Shown here piece after piece: positions 1-5,111 of a stretch of DNA of 7,940 nt. A program made the position numbers and the translations under genes. Every line of letters begins with the position of its first letter. Within the stretch, counting starts at the first letter, position 1. The stretch is taken from assembly GCA_027069035.1 (NCBI GenBank), contig JALXFI010000078.1, positions 1-7,940 on the forward strand, given 5' to 3'. Source of the stretch: a bacterium (GTDB taxonomy: Bacteria > Desulfobacterota > GWC2-55-46 > S146-80 > JALXFI01). The notes beneath the pieces were generated by a model. That model did not search any database. It saw only the letters and a list, made by a program, of their open reading frames with translations, and had not been told where the DNA came from.

Positions 1-2
1 AC

Positions 3-512
3 AATAATTCTGCAGGTATTATGCTTGCAATAAATAGATTGTCGTATTACACCAGGAATTATCCTGGATTCAAAGATTTCAAAAAAGAATCATTGAATTT
101 AATAAATAAATTCAAGAAGGCTTATCCAAATATCTGCCTACTAAGCCGCACCGGGTTCAGATACATAAATGTCATCCCTTTTACAAGGGAAGAAGGATTA
201 ATTCCAATAGAAAGATTTTTGAAAGTTGGTTTAAAAATCCCGGGTACAATACCCCCAAAATATAATAATATAAGTATAGGGTTTGTGGTGGAAGGCAAAG
301 GTGGGTTAATAACCACACGTATTGAAACTATGAAGGTGGTCGATAGTGCAGGTGAGACATTGCTTTTAGATATTGATTATGCAAAGACAAAAGACCTTTC
401 GATTACTCTGGTTGATAAATATATAGATGAGAGTCATGAATGTGCGAGACAACTTTTCGAAGATTTAATAACTGATAATTATAGATTGTTTTTGAGAGGA
501 GAAACCTTATGA
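3..512 (+). CDS. TIGR04255 family protein, 5' end cut by window edge
   Basis: C-terminal part of a protein resembling the sporadically distributed TIGR04255 family, whose biochemical role is unknown. The reading frame is open to the left edge (codons for NNSAGI precede the ATG at 21), so the ATG at 21 is probably internal and the gene starts upstream; family members are about 250 aa and 169 codons plus the stop are visible here. What supports the call is the order of recognisable blocks counted from M21: an aromatic helix (SYYTRNYPGF), the block SRTGFRYINVIPF at about 42-54, a glycine-rich strand region near 90-100, LLLDIDYAK near 114-122, and a closing helix with H(139) and F(145) followed by NYRLFLRGE. 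The stop overlaps the next start as ATGA, implying translational coupling with the HicB-like gene. Family assignment is from memory of the pattern, not from a search. Confidence 0.6.
   Translation, partial: NNSAGIMLAINRLSYYTRNYPGFKDFKKESLNLINKFKKAYPNICLLSRTGFRYINVIPFTREEGLIPIERFLKVGLKIPGTIPPKYNNISIGFVVEGKGGLITTRIETMKVVDSAGETLLLDIDYAKTKDLSITLVDKYIDESHECARQLFEDLITDNYRLFLRGETL
498..501 (+). promoter_or_regulatory. Shine-Dalgarno of the HicB-like gene
   Basis: GGAG inside the purine run GAGAGGAGA (494-502), seven bases before the ATG at 509. It supports the start at 509 over the later in-frame ATG at 587. Confidence 0.65.
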
Positions 513-910
513 CCTATTCACCAAGGGAGTCTGTTTCTGCCTTTGAACCTGTTTCCCCTTTCCTTATTGAAACAGGCAAAGGCAGAATGACAGATGAAGA
601 CTTTCAGAAACTTATGTTGTATGGTTATTCAGTCCCCATTTGGTCAATACCTGCCGATCATAAGAAGTATAAAGTGTCAAAACCAATCAAGGTGAGAATA
701 TATATCGAGGATGGTCATTATTTTGTTGAAAACGAGCCTCTTGTGATAATTGGTATCGGGAAATCCGTTGCAGAGGCTATTGATGACTTCTGTAAACAGG
801 TTATTCATTTTTATAAATACTATAAAAAACTGTCCTGGGATAAAGTAACAGGGGACGCTGAACGTTTGAAAGGCATCTACGAAACACTCTTTATCGATCA
901 AGCCCAATAG
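509..910 (+). CDS. Small protein with HicB-like second half (putative antitoxin)
   Basis: Not recognised with certainty. Residues about 60-100 read as strand-strand-strand-helix: KVRIYIEDGHYFVE, then EPLVIIGIGKS, then VAEAIDDFCKQVIHFYKYYKKL. This resembles the partial RNase-H-like fold of HicB antitoxins, where a short beta sheet ends in 'G.S..EA' and a helix. The first 26 residues look unlike a folded domain and coincide with a large DNA palindrome. The start at 509 has a good ribosome site and an ATGA overlap with the upstream gene; ATG 587 (residue 27) is the alternative. The stop TAG shares its G with the GTG start of the HicA-like gene, the expected neighbour for a HicB-type antitoxin, although here the putative antitoxin comes first. 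The pairing is inferred from fold pattern and context; no DNA-binding domain (helix-turn-helix or ribbon-helix-helix) is obvious, so self-regulation cannot be claimed. Confidence 0.55.
   Translation: MTYSPRESVSAFEPVSPFLIETGKGRMTDEDFQKLMLYGYSVPIWSIPADHKKYKVSKPIKVRIYIEDGHYFVENEPLVIIGIGKSVAEAIDDFCKQVIHFYKYYKKLSWDKVTGDAERLKGIYETLFIDQAQ
535..587. repeat. Large imperfect stem-loop inside the HicB-like gene
   Basis: Arms 535-545 and 577-587 pair over 11 bp (core CTGCCTTTG with CAAAGGCAG). After a two-base bulge (AA, 546-547) arms 548-555 and 569-576 pair perfectly over 8 bp (CCTGTTTC with GAAACAGG), leaving a 13-nt pyrimidine-rich loop (556-568). All 19 pairs are Watson-Crick. It begins 26 bases after the ATG at 509 and ends at the in-frame ATG at 587. 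The 3' arm contains AAAGG, a possible weak ribosome site for ATG 587. It could be a regulatory mRNA hairpin or a mobile palindromic element inserted in-frame; the sequence alone does not decide. Confidence 0.75.
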
Positions 911-1194
911 TGCAGATAGATAGAAAAACTATCGAATCATCCCTGAAGAAAAAGGGATTTGTAGAGGTAGGTGGAGACCATAAATACTTCTACCATGAAG
1001 TAGATGGTAAACGCACAGGACCTTATACCTTCACTTCCCGTGGAAGCAGCTATAAGATATACGGCGATGTGTTGCTCAAAAGGATGCGACTTCAATTACG
1101 GCTTGATTCCATGATGCAGGTAAGACGTTTGCTGGAATGCCCTATGGACGGAGAGGAATACAATGCGATTTTGAGACAAAAAGGTGTCTTTTAA
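910..1194 (+). CDS. HicA-like putative mRNA interferase toxin
   Basis: A 94-aa basic protein resembling a divergent HicA/YcfA-type toxin, a double-stranded-RNA-binding-like fold that cuts mRNA. Visible features: an N-terminal helix ending KKKGF (13-17), then GGDHKYF (21-27) with His24 at the position of the HicA catalytic histidine, then a two-strand stretch with DGK, then SRGSSYKIYGDVLLKRMRLQL (43-63) in place of the usual 'P.H..kel...tl..ll'. The C-terminal tail with C77 and GEEYNAILRQKG is longer than in classical 60-80 aa HicA proteins and probably marks a separate subfamily. The start is GTG at 910, sharing one base with the upstream TAG; no strong ribosome site is present, so expression probably depends on translation of the upstream gene. 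Toxicity is inferred from family resemblance. Confidence 0.6.
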   Translation: MQIDRKTIESSLKKKGFVEVGGDHKYFYHEVDGKRTGPYTFTSRGSSYKIYGDVLLKRMRLQLRLDSMMQVRRLLECPMDGEEYNAILRQKGVF

Positions 1195-1204
1195 GGTTTT
1201 TCCC

Positions 1205-1232
1205 TTTATGCCCTCTCCCCCACCTCTATAAT
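1205..1232 (+). promoter_or_regulatory. Possible promoter for hsdS
   Basis: A perfect TATAAT at 1227-1232 lies in the 122-base gap between the HicA-like gene and hsdS. The -35 region is poor (TTTATG at 1205-1210, 16-base spacing, against TTGACA). It is the only promoter-like element seen before hsdS, which would otherwise rely on read-through. Confidence 0.3.
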
Positions 1233-1269
1233 CTTTAAGCAAATATCGAAGGATATCCAGTGATGCCCC

Positions 1270-1314
1270 TTCGACAGGCTCAGGGCAGGCTTGTCGAGTG
1301 GTGAGCTTGTCGAA
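1270..1314. repeat. Dispersed-type palindromic repeat abutting hsdS
   Basis: Inverted arms TTCGACAGGCTCA (1270-1282) and TGAGCTTGTCGAA (1302-1314) pair at 12 of 13 positions around a 19-base loop; the loop holds another TTGTCGAG (1291-1298) that could compete for pairing with the left arm. The TTCGACAAGCTCA-like core is a motif I recognise as an extragenic palindromic repeat scattered through many environmental bacterial genomes. Its right arm ends two bases before the hsdS ATG, occupying the place of the ribosome binding site. No T-run follows, so it is not an intrinsic terminator. Confidence 0.7.
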
Positions 1315-1316
1315 CC

Positions 1317-1982
1317 ATGAACCTTAAACCATATCCAAAATATAAAGACTCAGGCATCGAGTGGCTGGGAGAGATTCCGGAGGGGTGGGAGGTGAAGAGG
1401 TTGAAGTATGTTGCAGAAAGTGTAAAAACTGGAACGACTCCACCATCTGAAAGCCTTGAATATTATAAGGAAGGGGATATTGACTGGTACACTCCTTGCG
1501 ATTTTACAGAAAACTTAGATCTGAGGCATGCATCGAAAAAAATTACAAGTTTTGCAATTAAAAAAAGAGTTGCAAGGATATTTGGAAAAGATACGATTTT
1601 ATTAGTAGGAATTGGAGCGACTTTAGGAAAAATAGCTTTGTTAAATAAAAACGCCAGCATAAATCAACAAATAAATGCCATTGTTCTAAAAGAGTACTTT
1701 ATTCCGAGATTCTATGCCTATTATCTTAGTGCTGTTAAAGATAGCATCATCAGTTATTCAAATGCTGCGACATTAGGAATAATTAATCAAGAGAAGACCA
1801 AACAAATTCCGTGCATAATTCCTCAACGAAGTGTCCAAAAGTTAATCGCCACCTTCCTCGACAAAAAGACCACTCAGATTGACGAGGCAATTCGGGATAT
1901 CCAGTTACAGATTGAAAAACTCAAAGAATACCGCCAGACTCTAATCAGTAATGTGGTGACGGGGAAAGTGAGGGTAGGTTAG
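1317..1982 (+). CDS. hsdS: Type I restriction-modification specificity subunit, half-length
   Basis: DNA-recognition subunit of a type I methylase/endonuclease, which normally assembles with two HsdM and, for restriction, two HsdR. The N-terminus carries the hallmark YPKYKDSGIEWLGEIPEGWE (residues 6-25). One target recognition domain follows (about 26-173, with IDWYTPCDF, VGIGATLGK and INQQINAIVL), then the conserved coiled-coil spacer (about 174-207) and the usual ending ISNVVTGKVRV. HsdS is usually about 400 aa with two recognition domains; this 221-aa form has one. It could work as a homodimer recognising a symmetric bipartite site, as known for some truncated HsdS proteins, or be a deletion product. 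ATG 1317 is the only sensible start, because an in-frame TGA sits at 1302; no ribosome site is visible since a palindrome fills the space. The stop is two bases before rloC. Confidence 0.9.
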   Translation: MNLKPYPKYKDSGIEWLGEIPEGWEVKRLKYVAESVKTGTTPPSESLEYYKEGDIDWYTPCDFTENLDLRHASKKITSFAIKKRVARIFGKDTILLVGIGATLGKIALLNKNASINQQINAIVLKEYFIPRFYAYYLSAVKDSIISYSNAATLGIINQEKTKQIPCIIPQRSVQKLIATFLDKKTTQIDEAIRDIQLQIEKLKEYRQTLISNVVTGKVRVG

Positions 1983-1988
1983 AGATGA
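1919..1988 (+). repeat. hsdS-tail direct repeat, copy 1 (within functional hsdS)
   Basis: The 70 bases covering the last 21 sense codons of hsdS, its TAG, the AG spacer and the ATGA of the next gene recur at 4351-4420 with one difference (G at 1958, A at 4390). The distance between copies is 2,432 bases and the interval is rloC plus a short scar. The repeat ends inside the second codon of both downstream genes, so each receives the same translation start region. Confidence 0.95.
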
Positions 1989-4291
1989 TTAAGAAATTAA
2001 TAAGTATTAAGAGAATTGGTAAATTTGCAGATTTTAGCCTTACCTCAACTTCTGAATGGAATGGCGAGTTATCAAAGATAAGTATTATCTATTCTGAAAA
2101 TGCTAATGGTAAAACAACTCTTTCTTCAATTTTTAGGTCGCTCAAAGACAATGCTCCTCAGTTAATAACTGCAAGAAAAACATTTGGAATGTCTAATAGT
2201 CAAGAAGTCAATATTCTTACTGATGAAGGCAATAAAAAATTTGAAGCTGGTAGATGGAACGATAGTCTGCCAGAATTAGAGATTTTTGACATTTTCTTTA
2301 TAAATGAAAGTGTTTTTTCGGGATTAGAAATATCATCTGAACATAAGAAGAATTTACATAGATTTGTAATGGGCGCTGAAGGTGTAAGATTAACATCTGA
2401 AATTAATGATGTGAAGACTACAATTGAAGAAGAAATACAAAATCTAAAAGAAATTGAAAATAAAATAACTCCTTATATAAGCAGTATATACAATTTTGAA
2501 GAGTTTTTGCTGCTTGAGAAAGATTCGAGTATAGACACCCAAATAGCTGACAAAGAGAAAGAGATTAGAATCGCAAAATCACAACAAGAGATTAAAGGCA
2601 AAGAAATTCTAAAGGAAATAAATCTTGTTGATTTAGGCATTGATTTAAATGAATTGAAAAAAACATTAGAGAAATCTATCAGTTCTATTTCTCAGAGTTA
2701 TTTAGAAAAGGTCGAAATTCATAAAAGTGAATTAGCTATGGATGGTGAAGAAGAAGTATGGTTACAAAAAGGTTATGAAAATATTAAAAAGAATAACTGC
2801 CCTTTTTGCTTGCAATCTCTTGACAATGCAAGAGATATAATTGAAGCCTATCAGCAATATTTCAATAAAGAATATAATGAACTAAAAAGAACCGTAGCTG
2901 ATTTTGATGAAAATATACAGGCAATTAATATTGAGACAATTTTTTCCTCGAGAGAACTAACTATCGAAAAAAACGAAAGGTTAAAGGAATTTTGGACAAG
3001 TTACATTACTTTTAAATTTATCAGTCAACAGCTCTTTGATGATAGAGAGCAAATAATTCAATGTTTTGAGGAAATAAAGAGAATCATAGCAACAAAAAAA
3101 AGAAATCCCTTAAGCGTATCTGATACCTTGAAAATTTCTGAAATTGAAAAGTTGATAAATAGAACAAATGAATTGATCATAAAGTATAATAAATATGTAA
3201 GATCCTTTAATACAGAAATTCAAAAACTTAAATCTAAAAACCAAGTAGATATCAAAATTTTAGAACAAGAATTAGAAAAGCTACAATTGCATAAGAGGAG
3301 ATTTGAGGAAAAGTTAGAAGGCTTATGCAATGCTTATACAAGCAAACAAACTGAACTTCAAGTCCTCAATAAAACTAAAGACCAGAAACAAGATGAATTA
3401 AATTTATATACAGAGACTATTTTCAATAAGTATGGCAATAAGATAAACGAATATTTAAAAAAGTTTGGCGTTGATTTTGAGCTACATGATGCTAAAAGTC
3501 AATATAAGGGAACAGGAAAAGAACCCTTTGCTGAATATGTTTTAAAGATTTCAGGGTGCAAGATAAAATTTGATGATGATGGAAGTTCACCCTGCATAAA
3601 GAATACTTTAAGCGAAGGTGACAAAAGTGCATTAGCCTTTTCTTTCTTTTTGGCAAAGTTAGACCTTAGTGACAATATTGCTGACAAGATTATTATTTTT
3701 GACGACCCTATTTCCAGTTTTGACAACAATCGTAAGACTGCAACAATTCAGCAATTATTAAGATTAAGTAGTTCCGCAAAACAAGTTATTGTATTAACAC
3801 ATAATCTTTTATTTGCAAGAAGCCTTTGGGATGCCCTACCTCACCGAGCAAGTTGTCAAACATTACACATCTATAGAACTACTCATTCTAACGTTTTAGG
3901 TGCATGGGATATAGAAGAAGAAACTTCAGGTGAATACTTCCAACATTGTCGTACTTTAGAAAAATATTTAAATGAGGGAGCTACTGGACAAGATGAACTG
4001 AGGAAGGTTGCACGCTGTATTAGACCAGTATTAGAAGAATATCTAAGAGTAAAATTTCCAAATAAATTTTGCGGGAAATGGTTAGGAGATATGATTAGAG
4101 ACATAAGGGATTGTCAAAATAGTGATTTAATATTTCCATTGAAAACGAAGTCCTCTGAGTTAGAGGAAATTAATGAATTTTCAAAAAAGTACCATCATTC
4201 ATCAAATCCTAATGCAGGCAATGAAACTATCATTGACAGTGAACTAAAAACCTATGTAAAAAGAACATTTGATTTTATACACTCTGTATGA
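1985..4291 (+). CDS. rloC: RloC-type anticodon nuclease with ABC ATPase and zinc hook
   Basis: RloC proteins are tRNA-cutting suicide or back-up defence enzymes, a PrrC relative that removes the wobble nucleotide; they are known to be linked to type I hsd loci. In this 768-aa protein, Walker A is SENANGKTT (37-45, Lys43), with Ser in place of the first Gly. An RloC-type block INESVFSGLEISSEHKKNLH lies at 106-125. Coiled-coil arms flank a zinc-hook CPFC (Cys272/Cys275). The ABC signature LSEGD (542-546), Walker B IIIFDD (569-574), D-loop SSFD (577-580) and switch histidine in LTHN (His606) follow. The C-terminal nuclease part shows Arg680 and Glu684 in IRPVLE and KYHH (737-738), matching the Arg-Glu-His triad with RxxxE spacing known from PrrC/RloC, so the gene looks intact. 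It is much more AT-rich than hsdR. Start ATG is two bases after hsdS; the ribosome site lies in the hsdS end. The stop overlaps an hsdR-head scar. Confidence 0.9.
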   Translation: MIKKLISIKRIGKFADFSLTSTSEWNGELSKISIIYSENANGKTTLSSIFRSLKDNAPQLITARKTFGMSNSQEVNILTDEGNKKFEAGRWNDSLPELEIFDIFFINESVFSGLEISSEHKKNLHRFVMGAEGVRLTSEINDVKTTIEEEIQNLKEIENKITPYISSIYNFEEFLLLEKDSSIDTQIADKEKEIRIAKSQQEIKGKEILKEINLVDLGIDLNELKKTLEKSISSISQSYLEKVEIHKSELAMDGEEEVWLQKGYENIKKNNCPFCLQSLDNARDIIEAYQQYFNKEYNELKRTVADFDENIQAINIETIFSSRELTIEKNERLKEFWTSYITFKFISQQLFDDREQIIQCFEEIKRIIATKKRNPLSVSDTLKISEIEKLINRTNELIIKYNKYVRSFNTEIQKLKSKNQVDIKILEQELEKLQLHKRRFEEKLEGLCNAYTSKQTELQVLNKTKDQKQDELNLYTETIFNKYGNKINEYLKKFGVDFELHDAKSQYKGTGKEPFAEYVLKISGCKIKFDDDGSSPCIKNTLSEGDKSALAFSFFLAKLDLSDNIADKIIIFDDPISSFDNNRKTATIQQLLRLSSSAKQVIVLTHNLLFARSLWDALPHRASCQTLHIYRTTHSNVLGAWDIEEETSGEYFQHCRTLEKYLNEGATGQDELRKVARCIRPVLEEYLRVKFPNKFCGKWLGDMIRDIRDCQNSDLIFPLKTKSSELEEINEFSKKYHHSSNPNAGNETIIDSELKTYVKRTFDFIHSV

Positions 4292-4329
4292 AAAACCTTT
4301 TATTACCGAAAGCAATTTTGAAGTGTCCC
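4288..4329 (+). pseudogene. Scar of an hsdR 5' end after rloC
   Basis: ATGAAAA at 4288, overlapping the rloC stop as ATGA, is followed by a stretch (4303-4329) matching 23 of 27 bases of the real hsdR start (5350-5376, codons 6-15). The shared reading is TE(S/N)NFEV in both. The distance from ATG to the match is one base shorter here, so the fragment is out of frame with its ATG, and similarity fades after 4329. It reads as the remains of an hsdR that once followed rloC with an ATGA overlap. Confidence 0.7.
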
Positions 4330-4350
4330 TACACTTTCCCAGATAACTGC

Positions 4351-4420
4351 ACTCAAAGAATACCGCCAGACTCTAATCAGTAATGTGGTAACGGGGAAAG
4401 TGAGGGTAGGTTAGAGATGA
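4351..4420 (+). repeat. hsdS-tail direct repeat, copy 2 (orphan hsdS 3' fragment)
   Basis: A second copy of the last 21 sense codons, stop and following ATGA of hsdS, 69 of 70 identical to 1919-1988. It is cut off from any hsdS body: the sequence left of 4351 does not match. It retains the frame for LKEYRQTLISNVVTGKVRVG and stop, and supplies the start codon and purine-rich leader of the 78-aa gene. Near identity implies a recent duplication or recombination. Confidence 0.95.
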
Positions 4421-4653
4421 AACTGGATAAAAGAAATCTTGAAGTTATAGACGATGTTATGGCGCAGGTCTTGAGAGAGAAAACCCCTCAACAACGGCTT
4501 GCTATTGCATTTGATATGTGGATATCGACAAAGATACAGTTAACGAACTATTTGCGCTCTCAGCATATGGATTGGGATGAGAAGATGATCCAGCAAGAAG
4601 TGGCGCGGAGATTATCTCATGGAATTACAGACACTATTCAAGCACCTGATTAA
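4417..4653 (+). CDS. Conserved-looking 78-aa protein of unknown function
   Basis: I do not know a function for this gene. The protein appears all-helical and charged: VIDDVMAQVLREKTPQQRLAIAF in the first half, then MW near 34-35, then DWDEKMIQQEVARRLSHG near 52-69. The pattern 'KTP..RL.IA..MW.....L...LR.QHPDW.....Q.EVARRLSHG' is one I associate with small proteins found across many bacteria, often next to nucleotidyltransferase-like genes and suspected to form toxin-antitoxin-like pairs. No such partner is present here. The start region comes entirely from the hsdS-tail repeat (purine-rich GAGGGTAGG six bases before ATG), as for rloC. It may be an antitoxin-like half left behind when its partner was lost, or an independent small protein. 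Confidence 0.7.
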   Translation: MKLDKRNLEVIDDVMAQVLREKTPQQRLAIAFDMWISTKIQLTNYLRSQHMDWDEKMIQQEVARRLSHGITDTIQAPD

Positions 4654-4782
4654 CACCTTTGAGTCTCTTAACATTGAGTCTTCTTGATATATGGAATGCC
4701 ATAGTGAGCAAATTGGAAGAATAAGATCAAACTCTCTGTATAATCTTTTTATTTATGGACTTTTTGGAGAACTATTTTAAAG
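4654..4782. other. Gene-free gap, degraded, with a possible promoter
   Basis: No open frame of note. It contains a perfect TATAAT at 4739-4744 preceded by TG, with only a poor -35 (TTGGAA at 4713-4718, 20-base spacing); this could drive the DUF4258-like/DUF2283 pair. Bases 4710-4735 read KLEE-stop-DQTL in the frame of an hsdS tail (KLKEYRQTL in the real gene), hinting at a more decayed hsdS fragment, but the match is weak. Confidence 0.35.
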
Positions 4783-4833
4783 TTTATCAGCAATGTTGTG
4801 ACAGGTAGGGTGAGGGTTATTAATGAAAATTAG
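4783..4833 (+). pseudogene. Diverged hsdS-tail fragment, copy 3
   Basis: In frame this reads FISNVVTGRVRVINEN then TAG (4831-4833). Over the 11 codons from ATC at 4786 it matches hsdS (from 1944) at 26 of 33 bases, and every difference is synonymous except one Lys-to-Arg. That pattern means it descends from a different, functional hsdS allele rather than from decay of the local gene. The DUF4258-like start codon (4823) lies inside its end. Like copies 1 and 2, it sits immediately before a cargo gene. Confidence 0.8.
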
Positions 4834-5110
4834 CAAATCTGATATACATCATCACTTAAAAACACGGATGCATCAAAGAGGAATTACATTTAAAGAATTG
4901 AAAACCACCATCAATAAGGACTGGGCGGCTGAGGATGTAAAGGAAGGAACTTTTGGAAAAACCTTTGTATTCACGTATAATAGTTATTGGGAGGATAGAT
5001 TTTATGAGGAAAAAGAAGTTACTGTGTATTATAAAATAAAAGGAGAGAAGATAATTTTATTAACCGCCAGAGCAAGGTATGGTAAAGGCTTTAAGAAAGG
5101 AGTGGAATAA
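4823..5110 (+). CDS. DUF4258-like putative toxin of a two-gene module
   Basis: A 95-aa basic protein. The N-terminal HHHLKTRMHQRGIT (9-22) resembles the 'H...RM.QRGI' opening of DUF4258 and related RelE-like small proteins; the middle has aromatic strands (KTFVFTYNSYWEDRFY) and the end has IILLTARARYGKGF (77-90), matching the C-terminal strand of such folds. Genes of this type commonly stand beside a DUF2283 gene, as here, one base upstream, and such pairs are predicted toxin-antitoxin modules; the activity is not established for this sequence. ATG 4823 lies in an hsdS-tail scar and has only a weak ribosome site (GTGAGGG, with a longer than ideal gap). A small unrecognised protein remains possible. 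Confidence 0.65.
   Translation: MKISKSDIHHHLKTRMHQRGITFKELKTTINKDWAAEDVKEGTFGKTFVFTYNSYWEDRFYEEKEVTVYYKIKGEKIILLTARARYGKGFKKGVE
5098..5102 (+). promoter_or_regulatory. Shine-Dalgarno of the DUF2283 gene
   Basis: AGGAG at the end of the DUF4258-like gene, nine bases before ATG 5112. It fixes the start there rather than at the longer in-frame ATG at 5079, which would add a non-conserved extension. Confidence 0.75.
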
Positions 5111-5111
5111 A

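Noticed and set aside
52..67. Short inverted repeat CCAGGA/TCCTGG, with similar six-pair stems at 175-190 and 939-958
   Set aside because: Six-pair stems with small loops arise often by chance in coding sequence.
1250..1260. GGATATCCAGT shared with hsdS (about 1895-1905), possibly another hsdS scar
   Set aside because: An 11-base match is expected by chance in a window this size, and the flanks do not extend it.
4321..4336. Hairpin AAGTGT-CCCT-ACACTT as rloC terminator
   Set aside because: Only six pairs and no T-run follows; it lies within the hsdR-like scar and is probably incidental.
4288..4383. 31-codon open frame starting at the rloC stop overlap
   Set aside because: It runs out of frame through the hsdR-like and hsdS-like scars and encodes nothing recognisable.
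1919..4420. Direct repeats as target-site duplication of a transposon
   Set aside because: At 70 bp, coding for the hsdS end and with no transposase or terminal inverted repeats, homologous recombination is the better explanation.
5079..5111. Longer start for the DUF2283 protein (ATG 5079)
   Set aside because: Adds an extension overlapping the upstream gene in another frame; MKIEYD at 5112 is the typical family start and has AGGAG at the right distance.
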